The notes under the pieces were generated by a model. It saw only the letters and a list, made by a program, of their open reading frames with translations, was not told where the DNA came from and ran no database searches. A DNA stretch of 64,000 nt from positions 12,125,608-12,189,607 of the forward strand of contig CM017564.1 of NCBI GenBank assembly GCA_007844125.1, written 5' to 3'. This document shows, in pieces, positions 44,101-47,004 of the stretch. The translations under genes and the position numbers were made by a program. Source of the DNA: Sinonovacula constricta. Taxonomy: Eukaryota; Mollusca; Bivalvia; Cardiida; Solecurtidae. The stretch's first letter is position 1, and each line of letters opens with the position of its first letter.

Positions 44101-46597
44101 CTTTAACAGATTAATGAAACAGTCCAAGTTCAATCTTTCTAAGGGACTGGGTGCTTTAACAGATTTATGAAACAGTCCAAGTTCAATCTTTCTAAGGGAT
44201 GGGGTGCTTTAACAGATTTATGATACAGTCCAAGTTCAATCTTTCTAAGGGACAGTGTGCTTTAACAGATTTATGAAACAGTCCAAGTTCAATCTTTCTA
44301 AGGGATGGGGTGCTTTAACAGATTTATGATACAGTCCAAGTTCAATCTTTCTAAGGGACGGGGTGCTTTAACAGATTAATGAAACAGTCCAAGTTCAATC
44401 TTTCTAAGGGACAGTGTGCTTTAACAGATTTATGAAACAGTCCAAGTTCAATCTTTCTAAGGGATGGGGTGCTTTAACAGATTTATGATACAGTCCAAGT
44501 TCAATCTTTCTAAGGGACGGGGTGCTTTAACAGATTAATGAAACAGTCCAAGTTCAATCTTTCTAAGGGACAGTGTGCTTTAACAGATTTATGATACAGT
44601 CCAAGTTCAATCTTTCTAAGGGACAGTGTGCTTTAACAGATTTATGATACAGTCCAAGTTCAATCTTTCTAAGGGACAGTGTGCTTTAACAGATTTATGA
44701 TACAGTCCAAGTTCAATCTTTCTAAGGGACGGGGTGCTTTAACAGATTTATGATACAGTCCAAGTTCAATCTTTCTAAGGGACGGGGTGCTTTAACAGAT
44801 TAATGAAACAGTCCAAGTTCAATCTTTCTAAGGGACAGTGTGCTTTAACAGATTTATGATACAGTCCAAGTTCAATCTTTCTAAGGGACAGTGTGCTTTA
44901 ACAGATTTATGAAACAGTCCAAGTTCAATCTTTCTAAGGGATGGGGTGCTTTAACAGATTTATGATACAGTCCAAGTTCAATCTTTCTAAGGGACGGGGT
45001 GCTTTAACAGATTAATGAAACAGTCCAAGTTCAATCTTTCTAAGGGACAGTGTGCTTTAACAGATTTATGATACAGTCCAAGTTCAATCTTTCTAAGGGA
45101 CAGTGTGCTTTAACAGATTTATGATACAGTCCAAGTTCAATCTTTCTAAGGGACAGTGTGCTTTAACAGATTTATGATACAGTCCAAGTTCAATCTTTCT
45201 AAGGGACGGGGTGCTTTAACAGATTAATGAAACAGTCCAAGTTCAATCTTTCTAAGGGGTTTTCTCAAAAACGATGTGCAAATAAAACATGTGGGCCATG
45301 ATGGCCCTTAATCCCTTTCCTGAACCTAGTAGGCTCAAATCTGGCATCAAGTAATTACGAGTTATTTACTTTAGAAATCTTTGATAAAGATTTGACCATA
45401 AGTGTGGCCACTTACCAGTGAATACAAAATGTTGTATGCAAAATAAAATTTGTACAATTAAGTCCCTTTTATTTAATAAGTATTTTTGGAACAAAAATGT
45501 GACACAGAAAATCAGATTTAAAAAACACACAGACACCTGCTTTTGAAATATTCTGCATCCAAAACAATATTGTTGTATGACCAGCATTATTTCCTGTTAT
45601 TTCTTTTTCAAAAGAAGTTAACAACAGAGAATAAAAGGCATAAATTCAAATTTTATATTCCTAAAGATTGTCTCTTTCATAAAACACCTTAGAACACAAG
45701 CTTTAGCACCATAAAAATTAGATACTAACCCGTAAGGGAGGTTATGCCATGCGACTGGATATGTTAGAGTTATTTCCCCTGATAAGATAGCAAAGTAAAA
45801 GGTGAAGAGAGCAACAACTTCTGGTATGCGACTAAAATGACGAGAAATTATACATTCTGACCTGCTTATTACTGAGCTACCAGACAACTGTGAAAAACAT
45901 TATAACTGCATTAATTTATATCTTATTGTTAGACTTGAATAAGTCAGCAAAAGCAAGGCATTACATAATTATATTGATGACTTGAGTATAAGTAACTTGA
46001 TCTCCTTGTTCACCACAGTCTTTTACCACAAATGACAATTTTTATACACACATAATTACTACAATGCCAGTCATAGAAATTAGGATTAAAATTTACAAGC
46101 AAGTCAGGCTAGTAACTAAGCAATTTTCACTAGCCGGAGAGATAGGAAATACATGTTTATAATGACGATTGTGGCGTTATGGTTCACTTATCAGACGTGT
46201 AGGACATTAATAAACAACATTTTGCGAGATCTCTTTAGGAAAACAATGGTTTATTACGCTGTTTATTAAAAAAATATTTTTGGTCCAAACTGTGGGATAC
46301 CACCTTTAAGAATTTAAAGGGAAATAACCTGTTACTGCATTTTGCACTTATTACTGCGAGAACAGAAATGTTTTGTTTTCATTCTAATCAATCCAGTGCT
46401 AAATCTGCTCATAAATTAACTCACCTTGCTTTAACTGCCTGATCTGTTTCACTGTCTCCTGAAGTATTGCACTTTTCTCAGGCTTCACAGAGAACGAACT
46501 CGACATGTCCGTGATGCTTGCTGAGATTATATCCGCAAGCTCCGCAAAGAAGTGGTTCTCTTGGTCCCGCCGACGTCGCTCATTGAGGCATTTGTTA
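9803..46597 (-). CDS. NCOA: p160/SRC-family nuclear receptor coactivator (whole gene, 5' end missing)
   Basis: Joining 21 minus-strand exons gives an open frame of about 2028 codons (1982 without the cassette exon 25814-25951). All introns have GT-AG ends and matching phases. Order: bHLH (residues 1-57 counted from the first visible codon), PAS-A (~85-240), PAS-B (~255-341), Ser/Asn/Gln-rich centre with LXXLL boxes (LCQLL, LKSLL, LLHLL, LTQLL), a candidate CBP-binding helix region, Gln-rich C-terminal half, and a last LXXLL box before the stop. p160 proteins bind liganded nuclear receptors through LXXLL helices and recruit CBP/p300 and methyltransferases in the nucleus. Human members are about 1400-1460 residues, so this one is longer, as is insect Taiman. 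The bHLH and PAS resemblance to NCOA1-3 is strong. The vertebrate paralog split does not apply cleanly to a mollusc. The start-codon exon was not found. Confidence 0.93.
10337..10602 (-). mobile_element. SINE family 1, head truncated
   Basis: It starts with the tail (ggtttatcgtcccaccaacag) and runs to gtcgcggcacattatcgaaccc. The A-box end is missing. Confidence 0.75.
10735..11210. repeat. Direct duplication (two copies ~330 bp apart)
   Basis: 10735-10860 and 11070-11210 share aaattggttaacatgaaaac / ttcatttttac / tagcc(c)aacaacctta and gaaaattctat(g)aaaagattattatt. The second copy ends ~40 bp from the exon 20 donor. Confidence 0.6.
11249..11409 (-). CDS. NCOA: NCOA exon 20
   Basis: 161 nt, 54 codons with the carried base. 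Acceptor tatttattttag, donor CCCAGG|gtatgt. It encodes EDPEEKASSLFRKQLTSQQQ, a short Gln run, SDSLAMFKDPPTVNIVVNEP and R. The F(K/A)D..TVN(I/L)V element resembles the C-terminal block of human NCOA1a (VFADVQCTVNLV), which places this exon just before the terminal LXXLL exon. Confidence 0.9.
11900..12210 (+). repeat. Dispersed repeat (second copy at 52890-53130)
   Basis: It shares catagtctagttcactcaag, gaaatattgaattttatcg and gaggggaattttcatttt with 52890-53130. A shorter tail copy lies at 12560-12670. Class unknown. Confidence 0.5.
12242..12511 (-). mobile_element. tRNA-derived SINE, family 2
   Basis: On the minus strand it starts with a tRNA-like head (A box within caatagctcaggtgttagag, B box ggttcaaacccc). 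The body is shared with copies at 28909, 46766, 57701 and 61403 (gcagcgacatttctatcattacagcac and so on). Confidence 0.8.
13066..13185 (-). CDS. NCOA: NCOA exon 19
   Basis: 120 nt. Acceptor ctgttgcag, donor ATACAG|gtgagc. It encodes (I)HEMSAEHGLPSSYKEDVIL and PKKREEAKSRYEQFRALANT, a charged and probably helical segment. It ends with one base over, which completes the first codon of exon 20. Confidence 0.88.
13206..13498 (+). mobile_element. SINE family 1, deletion in the tRNA head
   Basis: It begins gacctagtagcgcaatcgg, but the region between the A and B boxes is shortened so that ccaggtcgatcccgggcc follows directly. The body and tail are intact. It lies in the intron between exons 18 and 19. 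Confidence 0.8.
13581..13830. repeat. ~69-bp tandem repeat, 3.5 copies
   Basis: Unit gtaaatgcctgcggcagaag followed by aatgtgaggccctgatttct and aacttcaaaccccttaaaca. The period keeps one frame open on the minus strand (NQGLTFFCRRHL repeats), but the stretch lies between exons 18 and 19 without splice sites that fit. Confidence 0.8.
13971..14236 (-). CDS. NCOA: NCOA exon 18: Gln/His tract, with NAGNAG acceptor
   Basis: 266 nt, 89 codons plus one base. Donor GAACAAA|gtaaga. The acceptor is a tandem gcagcag, so the exon may start at 14236 (giving NSKKPL) or 14233 (giving NKKPL); both stay in frame. It encodes PLDVPLSIATPTSTQYIKQE and LRNICTARSERQMQTQG, a Gln-His-Gln tract, and NESVSEIPLEILEQ. 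The segment around YIKQELRNICTAR looks helical and conserved but I do not assign a domain. Confidence 0.88.
14237..14591. promoter_or_regulatory. Short intron with clustered ATGCAAAT octamers
   Basis: Four perfect octamer matches in 355 bp: 14244-14251, 14273-14280, 14286-14293 (reverse) and 14539-14546. Several near matches (atgcaaag, atgcagat, atgcatat) are also present. These are classical POU/Oct binding sites. Function is unknown and they may only reflect a decayed tandem repeat. Confidence 0.4.
14592..15271 (-). CDS. NCOA: NCOA exon 17: Gly/Pro/Ser/Gln-rich region
   Basis: 680 nt, 226 codons plus two bases. Acceptor catgattccag, donor GACAA|gtaagt. It encodes RNQIPGPMSPRFAQGLQPPQ... 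with repeated PMMPPN, RQISMPGRGGSPRTSQSPFG and SPDPLLMSPHTPHTPH stretches and ends GGLDLDLFDK. This resembles the Pro/Ser/Met-rich AD2 portion of NCOA proteins. Several SP/TP sites could be phosphorylated. Confidence 0.93.
15470..15762 (-). repeat. Dispersed repeat, copy 2
   Basis: Reverse-complement partner of 1630-1985 (tagtctcccctgaataatcc ... ttaacaagggagacaattta), in the intron between exons 16 and 17. Confidence 0.6.
15775..16970. other. Intron between exons 16 and 17, remainder
   Basis: It holds a triplicated ataatttataattattatttttcaaa block (15898-15985) and two foldback-family units (16625-16870). No coding signal. Confidence 0.55.
16972..17067 (-). CDS. NCOA: NCOA exon 16
   Basis: 96 nt, 32 codons, phase 0 on both sides. 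Acceptor gtgtgtttgtag, donor TTACAG|gtaggc. It encodes DNMNIQSGSVPSFPENLADL and MNSTTAPNVTLQ. The NVTLQ element resembles the vertebrate SNVNLTLRPG motif, though here it follows the Gln/Arg segment. Confidence 0.88.
17544..18012. mobile_element. MITE family B
   Basis: It starts aaggtggtatccaacagtttg and ends ccaaactgtcacaaaccacctt. The ends are inverted repeats of about 22 bp with a few changes. The interior is shared with 46125, 58001 and 61134. No ORF of its own. Confidence 0.72.
18013..18288 (-). other. Unexplained 91-codon ORF between a MITE and a SINE
   Basis: The minus-strand ORF 17998-18273 begins MSVSGLAVDLFMLFHGWTHI and has a balanced composition with spaced cysteines (KGCPKYDCVMRC) and YNFHLEECFS. 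Unlike the other small ORFs it is not low complexity. It could be a relic of a captured gene, but I do not recognise it and it has no fitting splice sites. Confidence 0.25.
18289..18592 (-). mobile_element. SINE family 1
   Basis: Full length in reverse: tail gtttattgggtttagcg, head ending cgattacactaccaggttt with the B box as gggattgaaccc. Confidence 0.82.
18595..19125. other. Intron sequence, nothing recognised
   Basis: AT-rich, with several homopolymer A runs. No repeat family or coding signal identified. Confidence 0.5.
19126..19293 (-). CDS. NCOA: NCOA exon 15: Gln/Arg-rich segment
   Basis: 168 nt, 56 codons, phase 0 on both sides. Acceptor atttcttccgcag, donor CTCAA|gtaagt. It encodes VRQSLLQQQKLKQLRERDKQ, a Gln tract and QQYPGQRFSQ. 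This corresponds to the Gln-rich stretch of vertebrate p160 proteins (LAQRQRE...QRQ.QQQ) in the AD2 region. Confidence 0.92.
19300..20390. other. Intron sequence, nothing recognised
   Basis: A short inverted repeat, gatatagatacaagtaat / atctatatcactttttttgccc, near 19570-19625. Otherwise no feature. Confidence 0.5.
20392..20670 (-). mobile_element. SINE family 1, diverged
   Basis: Tail tttattggatttagcg; the head is decayed (gcgatctagtccagggcc ... gccaacgctgccaggttc). Confidence 0.7.
20708..20802 (-). CDS. NCOA: NCOA exon 14
   Basis: 95 nt, 32 codons with the carried base, ending in phase 0. Acceptor atttgtcttag, donor ATGCAG|gtaata. It encodes a Ser/Pro-rich linker, (A)SGPLVSALPSPTSSQPRAA and FSNSNPNSSAMQ. 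It has no recognisable domain. Placement rests on splice sites and phase. Confidence 0.85.
20892..21385 (-). mobile_element. MITE family A, near-complete copy
   Basis: The left end is agtttacacatcagtg...ggcagccatctttga. The right end is tcaaagatggctgcc...gtcacatggaaacta. The 15-bp inner inverted repeat is perfect and the outer arms match with mismatches. It sits just upstream of exon 14 in intron 13. No ORF inside. Confidence 0.7.
21453..21622 (-). mobile_element. MITE family A, partial copy
   Basis: It repeats the left part of the preceding element (agtttctacctcagtgaagatccctta ... ccattggaaag) 60-70 bp further on and is truncated at the right. Confidence 0.6.
21935..22352. mobile_element. 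Pearl-like element, 3' portion
   Basis: Two to three core repeats (catgcaaacattctgatcaaatttggtgaag) are followed by a short gacgatggac tract and the 3' end ttgagcacattcaggtgagctaa. The 5' palindrome is missing and the stem-loop is partly lost. Confidence 0.65.
22360..22625. repeat. ~57-bp degenerate tandem repeat
   Basis: Units of caaccagaaagcagcttacaa followed by an A-rich stretch and gcctggcattatatc repeat about five times. An isolated unit lies at 21890. It ends ~15 bp from the donor of exon 13. Confidence 0.65.
22640..24533 (-). CDS. NCOA: NCOA exon 13: large central exon, LXXLL boxes, polyQ and candidate CBP-binding region
   Basis: 1894 nt, 631 codons plus one base. Acceptor acctccaatttcag, donor CTCAAG|gtaatt. 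It holds NR boxes GKLLHLLWED and NTLLTQLLSKK, an acidic/hydrophobic stretch DPLLAQIIQQAQDLQ, a long Gln/His tract coded by mixed CAG/CAA around 23119-23220, and then MDLVQQLEQALEDPNAWNDI followed by EMLLN. That last segment resembles in layout the human AD1/CID helices that bind CBP (LLDQL...LEEIDRAL), although identity is low. The rest is Ser/Asn/Gln-rich, as in p160 activation regions. Confidence 0.94.
23119..23220 (-). repeat. Interrupted CAG/CAA tract coding polyglutamine in exon 13
   Basis: The plus strand reads tgttgctgctg triplets. On the coding strand about 30 Gln codons are broken by Glu and several His codons. The CAG/CAA mixture suggests a selected Gln tract more than a pure slippage array. 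It may vary in length between alleles. Confidence 0.85.
24540..25810. other. Intron around the cassette exon, nothing else recognised
   Basis: Single-copy-looking AT-rich DNA with no repeat family from elsewhere in the window. Confidence 0.5.
25814..25951 (-). CDS. NCOA: NCOA exon 12: possible in-frame cassette with an LXXLL-like box
   Basis: 138 nt, 46 codons, phase 0 at both ends. The acceptor ccatattttcag is good; the donor CCGCA|gtaggt is moderate. The flanking exons 26637-27235 and 22640-24533 also join in phase 0, so inclusion and skipping both keep the frame. It encodes KLLSMDETPYFPKEASQKED and later NTIMQILLTDRKEN. MQILL has the spacing of an NR box with Met for the first Leu, in a context like human KILHRLLQD. 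Coding is inferred from phase, splice sites and motif. Confirmation needs transcript data. Confidence 0.6.
26281..26582 (-). mobile_element. SINE family 1
   Basis: Full-length reverse copy ending accgattgcgctaccaggtc. It lies only ~55 bp from the donor of exon 11. Confidence 0.82.
26637..27235 (-). CDS. NCOA: NCOA exon 11: receptor-interaction domain, LXXLL boxes 1-2
   Basis: 599 nt, 200 codons with the carried G, ending in phase 0. Acceptor cttttatctag, donor CTCAAG|gtgagt. It contains a His/Gln stretch (QQQHHQQQHH), the NR box GKLCQLLTQHSPP, a proline/serine segment, and a second box RLLKSLLSQ followed by five Asp. This matches the vertebrate receptor-interaction domain, where the first box is TKLLQLLTT. 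It ends NNIMLK. Confidence 0.94.
27326..27923. repeat. 26-bp minisatellite, ~23 copies
   Basis: Unit tatcttatacatgtatcaac followed by tgcctt. Because 26 is not divisible by three and the unit lacks stops, all three plus-strand frames stay open with a 26-residue cycle (YLIHVSTA / YILYMYQLP). It lies ~90 bp upstream of the exon 11 acceptor. I do not regard it as coding. Confidence 0.92.
27924..27953 (-). mobile_element. SINE family 2 head fragment at the array edge
   Basis: ctacctgagctattgcggccgg is the tRNA-head end of family 2 with nothing else of the element. It directly follows the 26-bp array, suggesting that the array replaced or grew into the rest. Confidence 0.55.
28062..28837 (-). CDS. 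NCOA: NCOA exon 10: Ser/Asn/Gln-rich central region
   Basis: 776 nt, 259 codons. Acceptor gtctcttgcag, donor CCCCAG|gtgaga. It encodes a low-complexity region after PAS-B, starting (R)ECDRDDNKGSASTSLMKSI and rich in Ser, Asn and Gln. It ends in a proline-directed stretch (SPIPNVS...FPQRTPSPMLSPSP), which aligns in position and character with the Ser/Thr-rich, phosphorylated region of human NCOA (MLSPRHRMSPG). No catalytic motif is seen. Confidence 0.93.
28909..29182 (-). mobile_element. SINE family 2
   Basis: Full-length copy, from gggatttgccagcattttt to cacctgagctattgtggccg, in the short intron between exons 9 and 10. Confidence 0.8.
29430..29636. repeat. Degenerate ~30-bp array echoing the exon 9 donor
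   Basis: Repeats of aactcacctgatgattga / ctcactgatgactgataa. The exon 9 donor edge is the same sequence (coding strand TCAATCATCAG|gtgagttt), so several copies carry decoy junctions, some mutated (catctgatgattga). Confidence 0.6.
29637..29784 (-). CDS. NCOA: NCOA exon 9: PAS-B end
   Basis: 148 nt. Acceptor atgtttcag, donor ATCAG|gtgagt. It encodes VLKSGTNTSAVYRFKLQENR and YVFVQTKSKLFQN...EFIMSTHSII. The YRF...QTKSKL block is the p160 PAS-B signature (human IYRFSL...VAAQTKSKLI). The donor edge is echoed in a degenerate array further into the intron. Confidence 0.95.
29838..30048 (-). mobile_element. SINE-like element, family 3
   Basis: The reverse complement has a B-box-like ggttcgagtcccg near its start and the shared body ccagacatttgtc...agctggacgttgc. 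A second copy in the other orientation lies at 38195. Fragments of the body occur near 2985-3100, 17180-17330 and 62830-62945. Confidence 0.6.
30050..31328. other. Intron between exons 8 and 9, nothing recognised
   Basis: AT-rich DNA with short homopolymers. No repeat family found. Confidence 0.5.
31329..31435 (-). CDS. NCOA: NCOA exon 8: PAS-B
   Basis: 107 nt. Acceptor tttgtttcttcag, donor GAAG|gtacca. It encodes SGIAPGRFECPELVGHRIQD and FCHANDLQQLSKHLQE. This is the start of the second PAS fold; the D-L..L..H element is typical of bHLH-PAS proteins. It ends with one base over. Confidence 0.92.
31855..32159 (-). mobile_element. SINE family 1
   Basis: Full-length reverse copy from gtttatcgtcccaccaacag to gattgcgctaccaggtccgg, preceded by a G-rich run (gcggggggtggggtggg). 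Confidence 0.82.
32575..32670. repeat. Decayed ~33-bp duplication of the exon 7 donor edge
   Basis: Coding strand GGTTGCGATATTAG|gtaaat is followed by gcttgctatattagataaat and then a weaker copy. This gives two to three units with the donor GT changed to AT in the second. Confidence 0.45.
32645..32774 (-). CDS. NCOA: NCOA exon 7: PAS-A end
   Basis: 130 nt. Acceptor ttatcttacag, donor TTAG|gtaaat. It encodes (D)NSSSLVCIARRLPLAEKTN... and EQFTTKQDINGKIIGCDI, matching human SCLICVARRVP and SFTTRQDLQGKI. Two bases are carried to the next exon. A decayed ~33-bp duplication of the donor edge lies just downstream. Confidence 0.94.
32780..34290. other. Intron between exons 6 and 7, remainder
   Basis: No mobile element or coding signal recognised. 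The 97-bp array begins at its right edge. Confidence 0.5.
34291..35516. repeat. 97-bp tandem array made of exon 6 3' part plus its splice donor, ~12.6 copies
   Basis: Each unit on the coding strand is gtaaacaagtgtgtt, then tatatctcccag, then 70 nt identical or nearly identical to the end of exon 6 (TATGAAACCATGCAAATCTC ... GACAGCTCAG). The rightmost unit is the real exon. Every full downstream unit keeps the donor TCAG|gtaaac and an acceptor-like tatctcccag. The last unit (left) is cut at ACACCTTCAC. A period of 97 shifts frame each unit, and all frames run into TGA soon after each donor. Confidence 0.93.
35435..35551 (-). CDS. NCOA: NCOA exon 6: PAS-A/B linker
   Basis: 117 nt. Acceptor tttttctag, first donor GCTCAG|gtaaac. 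It encodes SEQDDLEAKQTYISQYETMQ and then ISSILHPTDTFTENTDSS. The YETMQ block matches human NCOA2 (QKYETMQCF). The last ~80 nt and the donor are repeated 12-13 times downstream in a 97-bp array (34291-35516). Reading past this donor reaches a TGA after about 11 codons, so the first donor is the only one that keeps the frame into exon 7. Confidence 0.9.
35826..36299. repeat. ~112-bp tandem array including the exon 5 donor edge, ~4 copies
   Basis: The block acatgggttttaattaataa recurs near 35831, 35940, 36052, 36163 and 36277, the last overlapping the end of exon 5 (coding TTATTAATTAAACCCCCAT|gtaagt). Units further away have gtaatt in place of gtaagt. The rest of each unit is intronic. Confidence 0.75.
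36280..36360 (-). CDS. NCOA: NCOA exon 5: PAS-A
   Basis: 81 nt. Acceptor ctccttttcag, donor CCAT|gtaagt. It encodes (A)NGLNWPTDNLGGRGRVFNC and RLLIKPP. The FNCR(M/L)L(V/I)KP block is diagnostic of p160 PAS regions. It ends with one base of a split Cys codon. The last ~20 nt plus the donor recur in a ~112-bp array on the downstream intron side (35826-36299). Confidence 0.93.
36650..37032. repeat. CACCAC/CACCAT-rich strand-biased low complexity
   Basis: The plus strand is almost free of G. The Pro/His-rich plus-strand ORF here is a low-complexity artefact. It lies in the intron between exons 4 and 5, ending ~20 bp from the exon 4 donor. Confidence 0.85.
37053..37140 (-). CDS. NCOA: NCOA exon 4: PAS-A
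   Basis: 88 nt. Acceptor ctgtcctag, donor GTGG|gtaagt. It encodes DDLIGKSVYNIIHVGDHALF and SNSLLPMSV, matching the human KSVY.ILHVGDH..F..LLP block, and ends with one base over. The acceptor plus the first 13 nt of this exon form the seed of the 37-bp tandem array immediately upstream (37128-37640). Confidence 0.95.
37128..37640. repeat. 37-bp tandem array built from the exon 4 splice acceptor, 14 copies
   Basis: The plus-strand unit is caatcaggtcatcctaggac followed by agaaaatagtaatataa. On the coding strand each unit has a pyrimidine tract, ctgtcctag and GATGACCTGATTG, that is, the exon 4 acceptor plus the first 13 nt of the exon. The copy touching the exon (37128-37140) is the genuine site. 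Spacing is 37 bp almost throughout. Confidence 0.93.
37660..38194. other. Intron between exons 3 and 4, remainder
   Basis: A long A-rich run near 38095-38132. No gene. Confidence 0.5.
38195..38412 (+). mobile_element. SINE-like element, family 3
   Basis: Head ttgcggttagaatcaccgac with gggttcaagtcccggttgg, then a body ending gaccataactgtgtcggtgc. It matches the copy at 29838 in reverse. Confidence 0.6.
38608..38697 (-). CDS. NCOA: NCOA exon 3: start of PAS-A
   Basis: 90 nt, exactly 30 codons, phase 0 at both ends. Acceptor gtctttccag, donor CAG|gtaagt. It encodes AFNGFLFVVNSQGKVDFVSD followed by NVTQFLKYTQ, the first PAS strand-helix block, very close to human NCOA (ALDGFFFVVN...FVSENVTQYL). 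Confidence 0.95.
39185..39252 (-). mobile_element. SINE family 2 fragment
   Basis: A block of ~65 bp (accattatactgccacagacaagtcagg ... ccccgagcattag) matches the middle of family 2. The GGT-rich array begins at its right edge. Confidence 0.6.
39252..39995. repeat. GGTTGGTGGTAGG-type G-rich minisatellite
   Basis: Variable 12-15-bp units of ggtggtagggtt run for ~740 bp, G/T-rich on the plus strand. Runs of two to three G could form weak quadruplexes. The Thr/Asn/Pro repeat ORFs on the minus strand are artefacts. Confidence 0.88.
40505..41785. repeat. 40-bp minisatellite, ~32 copies
   Basis: Unit ttttttctgactgtcattgc followed by ttcatgtcttgcatataagg. Variants are caagtc/catgtc and T-run length 5-8. 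It lies in the large intron between exons 2 and 3 and is not derived from a visible exon edge. Confidence 0.93.
41953..42423 (-). mobile_element. MITE family A, near-complete copy
   Basis: It runs from tagcttccacatcagtg to cacatggaaattatc, with the same inner inverted repeat (ggcagccatctttga / tcaaagatggctgcc) and interior order as the copy at 20892. It lies in the intron between exons 2 and 3. Confidence 0.7.
42709..43014 (-). mobile_element. SINE family 1
   Basis: Full-length reverse copy from tgtttattgggtttatcg to gcgccaccaggtccgg. It immediately abuts the GGT/GTA-rich region. Confidence 0.82.
43020..43385. repeat. GGT/GTA trinucleotide-rich tract
   Basis: Imperfect ggtggt and gtagta runs end in a purer (gta/gca)n stretch at 43310-43380. 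The Leu- or Ser-rich ORFs are artefacts of the triplets. Confidence 0.85.
43502..43593 (-). CDS. NCOA: NCOA exon 2: bHLH-PAS linker
   Basis: 92 nt between acceptor ctactttcag and donor GAG|gtaaga. With the carried G it gives 31 residues, starting ESSDSAVQLSQ and ending DDILGLVLLE. This is the linker that leads into PAS-A in p160 proteins (human ...DALGPMMLEA). It ends in phase 0. Confidence 0.92.
43614..43637. repeat. (AAT)n microsatellite
   Basis: Eight consecutive aat triplets, ~20 bp upstream of the exon 2 acceptor. Confidence 0.85.
43775..45258. repeat. 53-bp minisatellite with higher-order pattern, ~28 copies
   Basis: Unit gtgctttaacagatttatga followed by tacagtccaagttcaatctt and tctaagggac. 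Subtypes differ at the junction (cagtg, atgggg, cgggg) and mid-unit (tttatgatac, tttatgaaac, ttaatgaaac), and they recur in a three-unit order several times. Confidence 0.92.
45283..45420. mobile_element. Pearl-like element, 5' fragment
   Basis: gggccatgatggcccttaat is followed by ~110 bp matching the start of the element at 48844. It stops before the core repeats and abuts the 53-bp array. Confidence 0.6.
45425..46124. other. Intron between exons 1 and 2, remainder
   Basis: AT-rich. The minus-strand ORFs 45366-45587 and 45618-45887 have no domain or splice context that fits. Confidence 0.5.
46125..46310. mobile_element. MITE family B, right half only
   Basis: It runs from ctagccggagagataggaaatac to ccaaactgtgggataccacctttaa, the right terminal repeat. 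The left half is absent. Confidence 0.65.
46425..46597 (-). CDS. NCOA: NCOA exon 1 found: bHLH domain
   Basis: 173 nt. The acceptor ctatttatag and donor AAG|gtgagt are both visible. It encodes the basic stretch NERRRRDQEN followed by helix-loop-helix FFAELADII...SVKPEKSAILQETVKQIRQLKQ, matching the p160 pattern (EKRRREQEN...KPDKCAILKETVKQIR). The exon enters with the last base of a split codon and leaves with one base (G). An upstream exon must therefore supply two bases and the start methionine. The acceptor side merges into a degenerate ~20-bp array at 46590-46740. Confidence 0.95.
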
Positions 46598-46740
46598 CTA
46601 TAAATAGAAAGGAAAATTCATTGTTACTATAAATATACATGTTACTATAAACAGACATGTGCTATTATAAATATACACATAACTGTAAGCAGACATGTGT
46701 TACTATAAATAGAAAATTACAATGTTGCTATAAATAGAAA
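46590..46740. repeat. Degenerate ~20-bp array including the bHLH exon acceptor
   Basis: tttgttactataaatag at the exon edge (coding ctatttatag|TAACAAA) is followed by related units attgttactataaatat, catgttactataaacag, gtgttactataaatag and aatgttgctataaatag. Several copies keep atag|TAAC, that is, an acceptor plus the first exon bases. Confidence 0.65.
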
Positions 46741-46765
46741 GACTGTAAAAATGTCACTAATGATA

Positions 46766-47001
46766 GGGATTAGCTGGCATTTTTGTCGATACTGCGCAGC
46801 GACATTTCTATCATTACAGCACAGGGGCACTTATGAGGTGCCCAGGGACTGAAACCTGCCGGTCCATTATACTGACATCGACTAGTCAGGCATAATGCTG
46901 TCCCCTTATCCTTATATTAGGAGGGAAGCCACTACTACCAACTTTAAAGTCTTTGGTATGACCCGGCCGGGGTTCGAACCCACGACCTCCCGATCTGCAA
47001 G
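46766..47001 (-). mobile_element. SINE family 2, A-box end deleted
   Basis: The body is intact, but the copy stops at cgatctgcaagc, so the tRNA 5' half is missing. It lies just upstream of the bHLH exon. Confidence 0.77.
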
Positions 47002-47004
47002 CTT

